64,000 nt of DNA from Actinopolyspora alba (GCF_900112765.1 NZ_FOMZ01000017.1:41399-105398), one strand, 5' to 3'. Positions 18,203 to 29,724 are shown, counted from the stretch's first letter. Numbers and translations: made by a program. Notes: generated from the sequence alone by a model not told the origin.

Positions 18203-20515
18203 TCAGCCCGCCGCCTCGTCCAGGCGCCGCAGTGCCCCGCGCACCACCTCGGGGTTCTCGGTGTTCCAGAACGGCGGCAGCGAGGCGCGCAGGAACCCGC
18301 CGTAGCGTGCCGTGCTCAACCGGGGATCCAGTATCGCGATGACCCCGCGATCGTCCGCCGAGCGCAGCAACCTGCCGGCCCCCTGCGCAAGCAGCAGCGC
18401 GGCGTGCGTTCCCGCCACTGTGATGAAACCGTTGCCCCCGCGTGCCGAGATCGCCTGTTGCCGAGCCGAGGCGAGCGGATCGTCCGGTCGGGGGAACGGG
18501 ATGCGGTCCATCACCACCAACTGCAACGACTGACCGGGAACGTCCACGCCCTGCCACAGCGACAACGTGCCGAACAGACTGGTCGCCGGGTCCGCGGCGA
18601 ACGAGCCGACCAGCTGCGAGGTGCTGTCCTCCCCTTGGCACAGCACCGGAGTGGACAGTCGTTCCCGCAGCTGTTCACTGGCCTGCCGTGCGGCGCGCAT
18701 CGACGAGAACAGTCCCAGGGTGCGCCCACCAGCCGCGGTCACCAGCTCCGTGAGTTCGTCCAGATAGGCATCCGGGAGTCCGTCACGCCCGGGTTTCGGC
18801 AGGTGCCGCGCCACGTACAGGATGCCGCTGCGCGGGTAGTCGAACGGTGAGCCCACGTCGAGCCCCACCCAACTCGGTTCCGAGTCGTCCGAGGGCGGCT
18901 CCTGCGCGGTCGCGGTGTCGGTGGCCGGTCTCGCCTCCCGCTGCGGCGGCAGTCCCCACTGCGAGGCCAACGTGTCGAACGAACCCCCCAACGCCAGCGT
19001 GGCCGAGGTCAGCACCGTGGTGCGCTGCCCGAACAGTCGTTCCCGCAGCAGTCCGCCCACGCCCAGCGGTGCCACTTTCAACGAGGGCGGCCGGTTGTTC
19101 TCCGCGCTGATCCAGATCACGTCGCGTCGGTCCCGCTCCGGTTCCTCGAACGCGTCCAACAGCCGGATCGCCGTGTCCTGGATCTCCTGGGTCGGTGCCA
19201 GCGCCAGCTTGCGTGCGCTGCCCGACTCCACGTCCTCGCGCTGTTCGGGCCCCAGCGCGTTCACGCAGGCCGCCGCCGCGTCGCGGATCCCGGACAGCGC
19301 GGCGGACAGTTGGCGGGACGGCTCGCCCAACCGACCGGGCTCGGCCTCGCCCAGTACGAATTCGAGTCCCTCACCGGCCTCGTTGAGCCGATCCGCGATC
19401 TCCTCCTCCACGGCGCGACCGCACTTGCGGGCCGCCTGCTTGATCGCGTTGCCCGACAGCTCGCCACCCGCCGCGGTGGTCACCCGGTCGACCAGCTCGT
19501 GCGCCTCGTCCACGACCACCATGTCGTGCTCCGGCAGCACCGGGCGGTCGTCGAGCGCGTCGATGGCCAGCAACGCGTGGTTGGTGACCACGACGTCGGC
19601 GCGTCCGGCCTCGTCGCGTGCCTGCTCGGCGAAGCAGTCCGAGCCCACCGGGCAGCGGTGCGCGCCGAGACATTCGTTGCCGGTGACCGAGACCTGCCGC
19701 CAGGCCCGCTCCGAGACGCCGGGCACGAGTTCGTCGCGATCCCCGGTCTCGGTGTCCGAGGCCCAGTCGTGCACCCGTCGTACCTCGCGCTCCAACGAGG
19801 ACGCGGCGAAGGCGTCGAAAAGTGCCCCCTCGTCCGGCTCGTCGGGGGCGTTGCCGTGTATCCGGTTCAGGCACAGGTAGTTGCGCCTGCCCTTGAGGAT
19901 CGCGAACGTGGGCCTTCGCCCCAGTGAGTCCGCCAGCGCGTCCGCCAGCCGGGGCAGGTCACGATCCACCAGCTGACGCTGCAGCGCGATAGTCGCGGTG
20001 GAAACCACCACGGTGGTGTGCGCGGTGACGGCGTGCCGGATGGCGGGAACCAGATAGGCGAGCGACTTTCCCGTGCCGGTGCCCGCCTGTACCGCGAGGT
20101 GCTCACCGGACTCGATCGCGTTGCCGACGGCCTCGGCCATCGCGGTCTGGCCGTCCCGCTCGCTGCCGCCGACGGCCTCCACCGCGACGGAGAGCAATGT
20201 GGACAGATCGGCGGGTTCGACGTCGGTCCGGATCCCGGCAGCCGCCGTCCCCGCGCCCTTCGCCGTTCCGCCGCCCTTCCCCGTGCCGGAGCCCTTTCCG
20301 GCCCGTCGCTCCGCACCGCTCGCGGTCGGTCCGGTCCCGTCCGCGCTCGACCCGCTCGTGAGGTCTCGCCGCGGCGGCTCATCGGCGGATTCCGCGGTGC
20401 GGGTGTCGGAAGTCGGTTCCGAGCTCCTCGTCAACTCCGGGGGCAGCTCCTCGGTGCCGTCGGGCTCGAAAACGTCGGGAACGGACCAGTTCGGAACGGA
20501 TGCTGGCACGGTCAC
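18203..20515 (-). CDS. dinG: DinG-type ATP-dependent DNA helicase (XPD-like)
   Basis: A superfamily 2 helicase of about 770 residues. Walker A is QAGTGTGKS, the DEAH box is VVDEAHELVD, and a later helicase motif is SATLALGGSFD. Between them, YLCLNR and ECLGAHRCPVGSDCF provide four cysteines for a [4Fe-4S] cluster, as in XPD and DinG. It resolves unusual DNA or R-loops during repair. The C-terminal DQGAGRLLRS-like motif here reads LAQGAGRLLRS. The first about 140 residues are low-complexity and the start is unclear: GTG at 20515 was chosen, while 20509, 20626 or 20692 remain possible. Same order as Rv1329c-Rv1330c. Confidence 0.88.
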   Translation of the reverse strand: MTVPASVPNWSVPDVFEPDGTEELPPELTRSSEPTSDTRTAESADEPPRRDLTSGSSADGTGPTASGAERRAGKGSGTGKGGGTAKGAGTAAAGIRTDVEPADLSTLLSVAVEAVGGSERDGQTAMAEAVGNAIESGEHLAVQAGTGTGKSLAYLVPAIRHAVTAHTTVVVSTATIALQRQLVDRDLPRLADALADSLGRRPTFAILKGRRNYLCLNRIHGNAPDEPDEGALFDAFAASSLEREVRRVHDWASDTETGDRDELVPGVSERAWRQVSVTGNECLGAHRCPVGSDCFAEQARDEAGRADVVVTNHALLAIDALDDRPVLPEHDMVVVDEAHELVDRVTTAAGGELSGNAIKQAARKCGRAVEEEIADRLNEAGEGLEFVLGEAEPGRLGEPSRQLSAALSGIRDAAAACVNALGPEQREDVESGSARKLALAPTQEIQDTAIRLLDAFEEPERDRRDVIWISAENNRPPSLKVAPLGVGGLLRERLFGQRTTVLTSATLALGGSFDTLASQWGLPPQREARPATDTATAQEPPSDDSEPSWVGLDVGSPFDYPRSGILYVARHLPKPGRDGLPDAYLDELTELVTAAGGRTLGLFSSMRAARQASEQLRERLSTPVLCQGEDSTSQLVGSFAADPATSLFGTLSLWQGVDVPGQSLQLVVMDRIPFPRPDDPLASARQQAISARGGNGFITVAGTHAALLLAQGAGRLLRSADDRGVIAILDPRLSTARYGGFLRASLPPFWNTENPEVVRGALRRLDEAAG

Positions 20516-20704
20516 CGACGTTACCGCAGCGCGCCGCGGGCATCGCGGCCCTCCGCCCGCGCGGGGCCGCCGTTCGGTGTCCGTCCACGGGGACGCCACT
20601 GGTGATCGCCGCTCGACCGGCCCCATCCCTCCGAGGCGCCTACTCACCCGCGGCCGCTCGACCGGGGGCTGAGTCGTGCCGAGTTCCGCCACGGGCTCCG
20701 GGCA

Positions 20705-21265
20705 CTACCCGCCGCGAACCACGGGCTCCCCGGTCAGCTCGACCCCGGCCTCGCGAAGCTGTCGCAGCGCCTCGCGCACGGTCCCCGCCGCGACCCCGGC
20801 TGTCAGGCCCAGCATCACTCGGGTGTCGAACCCGGCGCCGGCCGAGTCCAGCGCGGTGGCACGCACGCAGTGGTCGGTGGCCAGCCCGACAACGTCGACC
20901 TTCCGCACGTCCCGCGCGGCCAGCCAGTCCGCCAGGCCGTTGCCCTCGAAACCGGAGTAGCCGTGGCTGTACTGTCCCTTGGAGAACACCGCGTCGATCG
21001 GAGCCACGTCCAGTTCGGGGTGGAACGCGGCCCCCGGAGTCGCCGCCACGCAGTGCACCGGCCAGGAAGTCACGAAGTCGGGCTCGTCCGAGAAGTGCTC
21101 GCCCGGGTCGATGTGGTAGTCCCGAGTCGCCACCACGTGATCGTGGTCCGACTCCGCCAGCAGCCGGGAGATCGCGGCCGCCGTTTCCGCGCCACCCTCG
21201 ACCGCCAGCGCGCCGCCCTCGCAGAAGTCGTTCTGCACGTCGACGACGATCAACGCCTTGGCCAT
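20705..21265 (-). CDS. pncA: Nicotinamidase
   Basis: A 186-residue cysteine hydrolase that converts nicotinamide to nicotinate. The triad is Asp9 in VDVQNDF, Lys in FSKGQYSHG and Cys in ATDHCVRAT. Metal ligands are in TRDYHIDPGEHF. ATG at 21265 follows GGAGG by 8 bases. The next gene on the strand, pncB, uses its product, so the two form an NAD salvage unit. In mycobacteria pncA is normally not beside pncB. Confidence 0.93.
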   Translation of the reverse strand: MAKALIVVDVQNDFCEGGALAVEGGAETAAAISRLLAESDHDHVVATRDYHIDPGEHFSDEPDFVTSWPVHCVAATPGAAFHPELDVAPIDAVFSKGQYSHGYSGFEGNGLADWLAARDVRKVDVVGLATDHCVRATALDSAGAGFDTRVMLGLTAGVAAGTVREALRQLREAGVELTGEPVVRGG

Positions 21266-21340
21266 TTCCCGTACCTCCAACACCACGTCACATCAACAGC
21301 CCTGTCGCACCGCTCGTTCGGGTAGCTCACCCCGGGCGGG

Positions 21341-22642
21341 TCAGAAATTCTCGAACACCGTGGGGATCGCGGGCTCGCCCGCCGAGAGCTTGAGTCCTTC
21401 CCAGGGCAGGCTCACCAGCGCGTGCCGCAGTCGTTGCCTATTGTCCTCCAGCCCCGGGAGGTTCTCGACCCGTTCGCCGCCGCGGACCAACGGCAGCTGC
21501 ATGAAGCGGTCGTGCGGCCCGGCCTCCGGCGGCTCGATGCCGGGACCGTTGCGGTGCACCACCTCCTCCAGCGCCGTACCGGTGGGCTTGTGCCTGCGCA
21601 GCGCGTTCTTGCTCCCGCCGCGCGACTCCTTGTGCGAGCTGCGCTTGACCACCGGGCGACCGTCCACCTCGGCCAGTTTGTAGACCATCCCGCAGGTGGG
21701 GTAGCCGGAACCGGTCACCAGCGAGGTGCCGACCCCGTAGACGTCCACCGGTTCGGCGCGCAACGAGGCGATGGCGAACTCGTCGAGGTCACCGGACACC
21801 ACGATCCGTGTTCCGGTGGCCCCCAGCGAATCGAGCTGCTCCCTGGCCTGCCTGGCCAGTACCCCCACGTCCCCGGAGTCGATGCGTACCGCGCCGAGGT
21901 CCGTTCCGGCCACCTCCACCGCGGTGTCGATCCCCTCGGTGATGTCGTAGGTGTCCACCAGCAGGGTGGTGTCCGCCCCCAGCGCGGCGACCTGTGACTC
22001 GAACGCGGCGCGCTCGCTGTCGTGCAGCATCGTGAACGCGTGCGCCGAGGTGCCCGCCGTGGGAATCCCGTACCTGGCTCCGGCCAGCAGGTTCGACGTC
22101 GCGGTGAACCCGGCCAGGTAGGCGGCCCGCGCCGAGGCGACCGCCGACTCCTCGTGCGTGCGCCGGGACCCCATCTCGATGATGCGTCTGCCGTTGGCGG
22201 CCGAGGCCATGCGCGTGGCCGCCGCCACGATCGCACTGTCGTGGTTGAGGATCGACAGGACCACGGTCTCCAACAGCACCGCCTCGGCGAAGGTCCCGCT
22301 GACCGTCAACAGCGGTGATCCGGGGAAGTAGAGCTCGCCCTCCGGATAGCCGTCGATGTCACCGGTGAACCGGAAGTTCGCCAGCCACTCCAGGGTGCGC
22401 CGGTCACAGACCCGGTCGCGTTCCAGTGCCTCCAGTACTCGCTCGTCGAACCGGAAGTTCTCCACCGCGTCGAGCAGCCGCTCCGTCCCGCCGACCACCC
22501 CGTAGCGGCGGCCGTCCGGCAGGCGCCTGGTGAACACCTCGAACACGCAGTGGCGGTGTGCGGTGCCGTCGCGCAGGGCGCTGCTGAGCATGGTCAGTTC
22601 GTAGTGGTCGGTGCGCAGCGCTGTACTGGCTGGATCGGTCAT
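21341..22642 (-). CDS. pncB: Nicotinate phosphoribosyltransferase
   Basis: A 433-residue enzyme joining nicotinate to phosphoribosyl pyrophosphate in the Preiss-Handler route to NAD. The N-terminus [17 protein letters not shown] and internal [15 protein letters not shown] are family hallmarks. The catalytic His region follows in TSAHAFTM, and the phosphate-binding SGD occurs in VVSGDLDEF. The ATG at 22642 was chosen by this conserved N-terminus. Divergent from clpS with 73 bases between, as at Rv1330c-Rv1331. Confidence 0.94.
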   Translation of the reverse strand: MTDPASTALRTDHYELTMLSSALRDGTAHRHCVFEVFTRRLPDGRRYGVVGGTERLLDAVENFRFDERVLEALERDRVCDRRTLEWLANFRFTGDIDGYPEGELYFPGSPLLTVSGTFAEAVLLETVVLSILNHDSAIVAAATRMASAANGRRIIEMGSRRTHEESAVASARAAYLAGFTATSNLLAGARYGIPTAGTSAHAFTMLHDSERAAFESQVAALGADTTLLVDTYDITEGIDTAVEVAGTDLGAVRIDSGDVGVLARQAREQLDSLGATGTRIVVSGDLDEFAIASLRAEPVDVYGVGTSLVTGSGYPTCGMVYKLAEVDGRPVVKRSSHKESRGGSKNALRRHKPTGTALEEVVHRNGPGIEPPEAGPHDRFMQLPLVRGGERVENLPGLEDNRQRLRHALVSLPWEGLKLSAGEPAIPTVFENF

Positions 22643-22715
22643 GTCCGCGAGATTACGTGCCGGCCGGAACCGCGTGGGCGGCAGTCGCCCGCCGGCATCG
22701 TGTGAGAATGGACGT

Positions 22716-23009
22716 ATGACCACGCCCGCCGAAGTCGAAAGTGCGCAGGCCGAGCCGGAGGAGGCCGCGAGCGAGGAGCGGCCCTGGGTGGCCGTCGTGT
22801 GGAACGATCCGGTCAACCTCATGTCCTACGTGACCTACGTACTCCAGAAGATCTTCGGCTACAGCAAGGAGCACGCCACCAAGCTCATGCTGGATGTGCA
22901 CAACAAGGGCCGGGCCGTGGTCTCATCCGGCTCCAAGGAAAAGGTGGAGGGCGACGTGGCGAAACTGCACGCCGCGGGGCTCTGGGCCACCATGCAGCAC
23001 GACTCGTGA
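22716..23009 (+). CDS. clpS: ATP-dependent Clp protease adaptor ClpS
   Basis: A 97-residue adaptor that delivers N-degron proteins to ClpC/ClpP. The core [20 protein letters not shown] and the helix [17 protein letters not shown] are typical, with Asn, Asp and Met residues of the N-degron pocket visible. The N-terminal 20 residues are acidic and probably disordered. First plus-strand gene of a conserved actinobacterial block. Confidence 0.95.
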   Translation: MTTPAEVESAQAEPEEAASEERPWVAVVWNDPVNLMSYVTYVLQKIFGYSKEHATKLMLDVHNKGRAVVSSGSKEKVEGDVAKLHAAGLWATMQHDS

Positions 23010-23025
23010 ACGGGCAGCGAATCCA

Positions 23026-23589
23026 GTGCAGGATTGGACACGCGACAACGACAGGCTGGTGACCGAGTTCGAACCGAACGAGGCCGCGGTGATCCGGGGG
23101 CTCGTCGGTGAGATCAAGGACATGCTCACCGCCCGCGCCGACCAGGCGCCGCAGGACGAACTCGCCGAGCTGACCGGGATGCGTGCCGGGCCGAGCACAC
23201 CCCCGGAGGAAGGCGTCCTCGCCAGGCTGTTGCCCGACTTCATCCGACCGGACCGGGACAGCTTCGAGCCGGAGGCCGAAAGCTCCGACACCGCCGGTGC
23301 GCTGCGCTCGCTGCACGAGCCCGAGCTGATCGAGCACAAGAGCGGGGTGGCCGCCACCGTGCTCGACACCTGCCCCGAGCGCGGCGGCAGGGTGTCGCTG
23401 ACCGAGGACCAGGCCGACAGCTGGCTCTCGGCGCTCAACGACGTCCGGTTGGCCCTCGGTACCGCGCTCGGGGTCTCCGAGGAGGTTCCCGAGGATCCGC
23501 CCGAGGACCAGCTGCAACGCGAGCACTACTACGTCTACCAGTGGCTGACCTGGGTGCAGGAGAGCCTCATTCAGGCGCTCAGTTCCTGA
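23026..23589 (+). CDS. DUF2017 family protein
   Basis: A 187-residue acidic cytoplasmic protein, equivalent by position to Rv1332. Features are an N-terminal FEPNEAAVIRGLVGEIKDML, a middle ARLLPDFIRPD, and a C-terminal LTEDQADSWLSALNDVRLALGTALG ending with YYVYQWLTWVQESLIQAL. The family is found in actinobacteria beside clpS and has no proven function. Linkage suggests a link to proteolysis but that is inference. The start is GTG at 23026 or 23059; the first keeps a family-like N-terminus. Confidence 0.82.
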   Translation: MQDWTRDNDRLVTEFEPNEAAVIRGLVGEIKDMLTARADQAPQDELAELTGMRAGPSTPPEEGVLARLLPDFIRPDRDSFEPEAESSDTAGALRSLHEPELIEHKSGVAATVLDTCPERGGRVSLTEDQADSWLSALNDVRLALGTALGVSEEVPEDPPEDQLQREHYYVYQWLTWVQESLIQALSS

Positions 23590-23750
23590 GCGGTGGAGCC
23601 GATCGACTCGGGATCCGGCTCGGTACCGCCGGCTGAGTCGGTGCCTCTCCGGAACGGATGTCGGGTGGTGCCGCGTGTCGTGACGCGTGGAGACCCGCCG
23701 TTGGCGGGAACGCTCGCGTTCGAAGCCTTCGGTCGTCGAGGATGACGCAC

Positions 23751-24806
23751 ATGGTCGATTCGCTTCCCGGCGCGGGACCCAACAACGCGATCACCGACAT
23801 AGCGGGCGTCACGGTCGGTCACCAGCGACGGCTGGACGAACGGTGGGCCACCGGCAGCACGGTGGTGCTCACGCCGGCCGGAGCCGCCGGTGCCGTGGAC
23901 GTTCGCGGCGCCGGTCCGGGGACCAGGGAGACCGACGTGCTGGCTCCCGAGAACCTGGTGCGGCGGGTGCACGGGATCGTGCTCGGCGGTGGCAGTGCCT
24001 ACGGGCTCTCGGCCGCCGACGGTGTGATGCGATGGCTGGCCGAACGCGGCCACGGCGTGCCCGTCGGTCCCACCCCGCACGAGGTCGTGCCCGTGGTGCC
24101 CGCCGCGGTGCTGTTCGATCTGCCCATGAGCGACTGGGGCAGACGTCCCGACGCCACCTTCGGCTACGCCGCGTGCGAAGCGCGGACCGCGGGCCATCCG
24201 GGTGCCGGGAACGTCGGTGCGGGCACGGGCGCCGTCGCCGGGGCGATCAAGGGTGGTCTCGGGACGGCGAGTTCGGTACTGGCGGACGGGACCAGGGTCG
24301 GTGCGCTGGTGGCGGTCAACTCCTCGGGGAGCGTGGTGGACCCGACGACCGGTCTGCCGTGGGCTGCCGACAGCGGTCTCGAAGGAGAGTTCGACCTGCC
24401 GCGGCCCTCGCCGGAAACCGTCGGTTCAGCGGCGCGGCGTACCGCCCGGTCCGACCGCGCGGGCAACGAGATCACTCCGCTCAACACCACGATCGGGGTC
24501 GTGGCCACCGACGCCGGTTTCGGCAAGTCCGAATGCCGCAGGATCGCGGTCGCGGCGCAGGACGGGCTGGCCAGGGCGATACGTCCGGCTCACGGCATGA
24601 CCGACGGGGACACGGTGTTCGCGCTGGCCACCGGTGAGCGCACCACCCCCGCGGCGGGTGAGCCCCGTTGGCCGGCGGCGTTGGACGAGGTGTGCACGGC
24701 GGCGGCGCACGTGATGGCCCGGGCGATCGTGCACGCCGTTCTCGCGGCGGGATCGGTGGGTGCCGTGCCCTGTTACACGCGTCTCTACCATCCCGAACGG
24801 GAATGA
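23751..24806 (+). CDS. P1/S58 family peptidase (DmpA-like N-terminal nucleophile hydrolase)
   Basis: A 351-residue enzyme like Rv1333. Gly-rich patterns are VLGGGSAYGLSAADGVMRWL, GNVGAGTGAVAGAIKGG and ITPLNTTIGVVATDAGF; in the family the precursor self-cleaves to expose a Ser or Thr nucleophile, here most likely the second Thr of LNTT (inference). It may be an aminopeptidase acting on short or beta peptides. The ATG at 23751 has GAGG nine bases before it; an ATG at 23742 is too close to that site. Confidence 0.85.
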   Translation: MVDSLPGAGPNNAITDIAGVTVGHQRRLDERWATGSTVVLTPAGAAGAVDVRGAGPGTRETDVLAPENLVRRVHGIVLGGGSAYGLSAADGVMRWLAERGHGVPVGPTPHEVVPVVPAAVLFDLPMSDWGRRPDATFGYAACEARTAGHPGAGNVGAGTGAVAGAIKGGLGTASSVLADGTRVGALVAVNSSGSVVDPTTGLPWAADSGLEGEFDLPRPSPETVGSAARRTARSDRAGNEITPLNTTIGVVATDAGFGKSECRRIAVAAQDGLARAIRPAHGMTDGDTVFALATGERTTPAAGEPRWPAALDEVCTAAAHVMARAIVHAVLAAGSVGAVPCYTRLYHPERE

Positions 24807-24897
24807 ATCATGGTCGAATGTCGTTTCGACCGATGAACGACCGGTCACCGGGTTCACATTATGGGACCACGGTGAATCACCCCGTAGGATGGTGGCT

Positions 24898-25353
24898 GTG
24901 CTGGTGATCCGACGCGACCTCGTGGATGCGATGGTTGCGCATGCTCGACGGGACCACCCGGATGAGGCGTGTGGTGTTGTGGCGGGACCCGAGGGGTCCG
25001 ACCGCCCGGAGCGAATGATCGAGATGATCAACGCCGAACGTTCGCCGACGTTCTACAGGTTCGACTCCACCGAGCAACTGCAGGTCTGGCGAGCCATGGA
25101 CGCCGCCGACGAGGAGCCGGTGGTCATCTACCACTCGCACACCGCGACCGAGGCGTACCCCTCGCGGACCGATGTTTCGTACGCCTCGGAACCCAACGCG
25201 CACTACGTGCTCGTGTCCACCAGGGACCCGCACGAATACGAGCTGCGCTCCTACCGCATCGTCGACGGCGTCGTCACCGAGGAGCCGGTGGAGGTCGTCG
25301 AGTCCTACATGTTCGCCCACACCGGCGGCGACGACATCCCCGACCTAGGCTGA
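24898..25353 (+). CDS. mec: JAMM metallopeptidase Mec, CysO-cysteine peptidase
   Basis: A 151-residue zinc peptidase. The JAMM motif is visible as Glu in HPDEACGVVAG and HSHTATEAYPSRTD, supplying His-x-His and Asp zinc ligands. In Mycobacterium the homologue releases cysteine from the CysO-cysteine adduct. The start is GTG at 24898 with AGGA eight bases upstream; ATG at 24889 is an alternative. It directly precedes cysO and cysM. Here it may also have to trim two extra residues from CysO. Confidence 0.92.
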   Translation: MLVIRRDLVDAMVAHARRDHPDEACGVVAGPEGSDRPERMIEMINAERSPTFYRFDSTEQLQVWRAMDAADEEPVVIYHSHTATEAYPSRTDVSYASEPNAHYVLVSTRDPHEYELRSYRIVDGVVTEEPVEVVESYMFAHTGGDDIPDLG

Positions 25354-25430
25354 GTCCCCGCGTCGTGCGGTCACGCACGGTGCGGCTGTCGGGTGGATTT
25401 GCGAAATTTCGTGTAGTAGGAGGTTGCGCC

Positions 25431-26689
<1,259 letters not shown>

Positions 26690-26720
26690 TCGAAGTTTTC
26701 CGGTCGGGGCCGCGTGGGTG

Positions 26721-26751
26721 GTCGTTTCGGCGCGGGGAGCGCCGAAACGAC
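26721..26751. terminator. Perfect 13-bp hairpin terminator after cysM
   Basis: GTCGTTTCGGCGC and GCGCCGAAACGAC form a perfect 13-bp stem around GGGGA. No T-run follows, as is common for actinobacterial terminators. It separates mec-cysO-cysM from the rhomboid-murI group. Confidence 0.8.
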
Positions 26752-26843
26752 GGGCTCTCCCGAGCGGTTTCAACGGGTGGGTGCCACGGTGAGGCGGTTC
26801 CCGAGCTGGTGGGGCGGCTTCGGCTCGGCGTAGGCTCGGCGGT

Positions 26844-27530
26844 GTGAGTTCATCGCCCGGGGGACCGAGCCGAGCACCCAAACCACGCGTGATACCGCGG
26901 CGCCCCGCCCGTGCGGCGCTGATCATGCTGGGCATCGTCGCCCTGCTGTACCTGCTGGAGCTGATCGACCAGCTGTTCTTCCAGAGCGGCGTCATGAGCC
27001 CGCGCGTCACCGGCCTGGACACGAACGGCATCCAGCCTCGTGAGCTCGACGGCCTGGACGGGATCGTCTGGTCGCCGTTCCTGCACCTCGGATTCGAGCA
27101 CCTGGTGTTGAACACCGTTCCGCTGCTGGTGCTCGGCTGGCTGTGCATGGCGGGCGGAACGCGTCAGTTCGTCGCGGTGACCGTGGTGGTGCTGCTGGTC
27201 GGCGGGTTGGGCACCTGGCTGACCGGGCAGGACGGGACCACCCACCTCGGCGCCTCCGGCATCGCCTTCGGTTGGCTGCTCTTCCTGCTCGTGCGGGGTT
27301 TCTTCAACCGCAGCGCGGGCCAGATCCTCGTGGCGGTGGTGTTGTTCTTCTACTGGGGCGGCATGTTGTGGGGAGTGCTCCCCGGCGGACAGCCGAACGT
27401 CTCCTGGCAGGCGCACCTGTTCGGCGCGCTGGGTGGTGTGCTGGCGGCCTGGCTGGTCCGGCGCGGTGACCGGACTCACCCGGCACGGCACGCGCGACGC
27501 GACGAACCGACGGGCGGACTCGGATCGTGA
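26844..27530 (+). CDS. Rhomboid family intramembrane serine protease
   Basis: A 228-residue membrane protein with about six helices. The catalytic Ser lies in [10 protein letters not shown] and the His in [17 protein letters not shown]. The N-terminal basic stretch suggests a cytoplasmic start. It corresponds to Rv1337. Substrates are unknown. The stop overlaps the murI start as GTGA. Confidence 0.88.
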   Translation: MSSSPGGPSRAPKPRVIPRRPARAALIMLGIVALLYLLELIDQLFFQSGVMSPRVTGLDTNGIQPRELDGLDGIVWSPFLHLGFEHLVLNTVPLLVLGWLCMAGGTRQFVAVTVVVLLVGGLGTWLTGQDGTTHLGASGIAFGWLLFLLVRGFFNRSAGQILVAVVLFFYWGGMLWGVLPGGQPNVSWQAHLFGALGGVLAAWLVRRGDRTHPARHARRDEPTGGLGS

Positions 27531-28351
27531 CCCAGGCACCGATCGGGATCTTCGACTCCGGCGTGGGCGGTCTGACCGTCGCCCGCGCGATCATGGACCG
27601 GCTGCCCGACGAGCGGCTGCGCTACGTGGGCGACACCGCCAACGCCCCCTACGGTCCCCTGCCGCTCCGCCGGGTGCGGGAGCACGCGTTGTCGGTGGCC
27701 GACTCCCTCGTCGAAGAGGGCGTGAAGATGCTGGTCATCGCCTGCAACACCGCCTCATCGGCCTGTCTGCGCGATGCGAGGGAGCGCTACGACGTACCGG
27801 TCGTGGAGGTGGTGCTGCCCGCCGCACGACAGGCCGCCGCCACCACCCGAAACGGCAGGGTGGGCGTGATCGGCACCAGCGCCACCGTCAGGTCCCGTGC
27901 CTACGAGGACGCCTTCGCCGCCGTTCCGGACGTGACGCCGCACCCGGTCGCCTGCCCGCGGTTGGTGAACTTCGTGGAGCGGGGAACCACCTCGGGGCGC
28001 CAGATCCTGGGGCTGCTGCAGAGCTACCTGGAGCCGCTGCAGCGGGCCGACGTCGACACCCTCGTCCTCGGCTGCACGCACTATCCGCTGCTGAGCGGGG
28101 TGCTGCGGATCGTGATGGGGGAGCAGGTGACGCTGGTCTCCAGCGCGGAGGAGAGCGCCCGGGAGGTCGCACGCGTGCTGACCGAGCGTGACTCGCTGGC
28201 CCGACCGGCCGATTCCACCGCGACACCCGATCACGAGTTCCGGGCGACCGGATCACCCGAACCGTTCGCCAAACTCGCCAGGCGTTTTCTCGGACCTTCC
28301 GTCACATCCGATGTTGTGTTGCCTCCGGACGTGTCACGCTCGACCGCGTGA
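27527..28351 (+). CDS. murI: Glutamate racemase
   Basis: A 274-residue enzyme making D-glutamate for peptidoglycan. It has [14 protein letters not shown] at the start, the two catalytic cysteines in IACNTASSA and LGCTHYPLL, and Asp in the first motif. Length and motifs are ordinary. It overlaps both neighbours by four bases, so rhomboid, murI and the MBL gene are probably one unit, as at Rv1337-Rv1339. Confidence 0.95.
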   Translation: MTQAPIGIFDSGVGGLTVARAIMDRLPDERLRYVGDTANAPYGPLPLRRVREHALSVADSLVEEGVKMLVIACNTASSACLRDARERYDVPVVEVVLPAARQAAATTRNGRVGVIGTSATVRSRAYEDAFAAVPDVTPHPVACPRLVNFVERGTTSGRQILGLLQSYLEPLQRADVDTLVLGCTHYPLLSGVLRIVMGEQVTLVSSAEESAREVARVLTERDSLARPADSTATPDHEFRATGSPEPFAKLARRFLGPSVTSDVVLPPDVSRSTA

Positions 28352-29118
28352 AGCTGACGATTCTCGGATGCTCCGGCAGCATTCCCGGACCCGACGCGCC
28401 CGCCTCGGGGTATCTGGTGGAGTCCGGCGACACCAGGATTCTGCTCGACCTGGGCAACGGCACGCTCGGCACGTTGCAGCGCTTCGTCGATCCGTTCACG
28501 CCGGAGGCATTGCTGCTGTCACACCTGCACCCGGACCACTGCGCCGACTTCGGGGCGCTGACCGTGCTGCGCCGCTACCACCCAGCGCCGCCGTACGACC
28601 CGGTCGAGCGGAAGCTGACCGTCCACGCCCCGGTGGAGGCCCCGGAACGACTCGCCGCGCTGTACGCGCCGAACGCCGCCGAACGAGCCGGCGCCGACCT
28701 CTCCGACGTCTTCGACTTCGCACCGATGCCCGAGACCCCGCTGCGGTTGGGGCCGTTCGAGATCACCGCTTTCCCCGTGCACCACGTGTGCCCCAGCTGG
28801 GGGTTCCGGATCGCGGCCGAGGGGCGTGTGCTGGCCTACACCGCCGACACGGGCCCGTGCGAGGAGCTCACCGAGCTGGCCCGTGACGCCGACGTGCTGC
28901 TGGCCGAGGCGTCCTGGCCGGACTCGCCCGATCGTCCCGACGGCCTGCACCTGTCCGGCAAGCAGGCGGCCGAGCTGGCCAACAGCGCCTCGGCGCGGCG
29001 GCTGCTGCTCACCCACCTGCAGCCCTGGTGCGACGACGCCGCGATCCTGGCCGAGGCGCGCGAACACACCGCCGTCCCCACCGAGCTGGTCACCACCGCC
29101 GCCCGGTACGCGGTCTGA
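28348..29118 (+). CDS. Metallo-beta-lactamase fold hydrolase (Rv1339-like)
   Basis: A 256-residue hydrolase with [11 protein letters not shown], the HxHxDH metal-binding motif, a later metal Asp in YTADTGPC and a terminal His in LLTHLQPW. Its mycobacterial homologue Rv1339 has been reported as an atypical cyclic AMP phosphodiesterase. Position in the conserved block supports that orthology, but activity here is inferred. The GTG start overlaps the murI stop. Confidence 0.87.
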   Translation: MKLTILGCSGSIPGPDAPASGYLVESGDTRILLDLGNGTLGTLQRFVDPFTPEALLLSHLHPDHCADFGALTVLRRYHPAPPYDPVERKLTVHAPVEAPERLAALYAPNAAERAGADLSDVFDFAPMPETPLRLGPFEITAFPVHHVCPSWGFRIAAEGRVLAYTADTGPCEELTELARDADVLLAEASWPDSPDRPDGLHLSGKQAAELANSASARRLLLTHLQPWCDDAAILAEAREHTAVPTELVTTAARYAV

Positions 29119-29304
29119 ACGCGTGCGGGCGGAACCCGTCGAGCCGGTCCTCCCCGGTGGGCCGACACCTGGTGGCGTCACGGTTCCGGCGGGTGGTCGG
29201 GAGTCCCGCCACCGGAGTCGTCCCAGGTGCCCACCCTGGGGCCATCGGGTGAGTGGAATACTGCGGGCGTCAGTGTTCGTGACCGTTCGCAGTGGAGGAT
29301 CTCC

Positions 29305-29724
29305 GTGCCGATCACCGCCGTGTGGCCGATCGAGTCGCCCGAGGACGCCAACAGCGGCGACGGGGTCACGCTGACCGAACCCGACGAGGTCGACGGGCTG
29401 CTCGCCAGGTTGGCGGAGCCGAACGCGGGGGTCGCCACGGTCTGGCACGAGTCCCGCGAGCTCGCCGACGAGGACGAGGGGATGCCCGACCACGACGTGT
29501 GCGTGGCGGTGCGGGACGGTTACGGCTACCTGAGCTACATCGACGTGGAGCACGACCTCGCCGTTCCGGAGGGCGATCCCGCCGCACCGGCACTGCGCGG
29601 TGGTGACGTCGAGTTCCCCGAGGGAAGCGGGGTGTCGTTGGACACGCTGGCCGAGGCGTTGCGGGAGTTCCTGCGCACCGCGCGGCGGCCCGAGACCGTG
29701 ACCTGGCGCGCCCTCGAAGAGTGA
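29305..29724 (+). CDS. Imm1-family immunity-like protein
   Basis: A 139-residue acidic protein, similar to the Imm1 family (immunity proteins for deaminase toxins) in the features VATVWHE, VCVAVRDGYGYLSYID and the C-terminal LDTLAEALREFLRTARRPETVTW. GTG follows GGAGG by six bases. No toxin gene is adjacent: it sits alone between the MBL gene and rph. In actinomycetes many Imm1 proteins occur without a toxin and their role is unclear. Confidence 0.65.
   Translation: MPITAVWPIESPEDANSGDGVTLTEPDEVDGLLARLAEPNAGVATVWHESRELADEDEGMPDHDVCVAVRDGYGYLSYIDVEHDLAVPEGDPAAPALRGGDVEFPEGSGVSLDTLAEALREFLRTARRPETVTWRALEE

Noticed and set aside
25396..25412. ATTTGCGAAATTTCG before cysO as a repeat copy
   Set aside because: Only a short ATTTGCGAAAT match without the longer core; it may instead be part of the cysO promoter.
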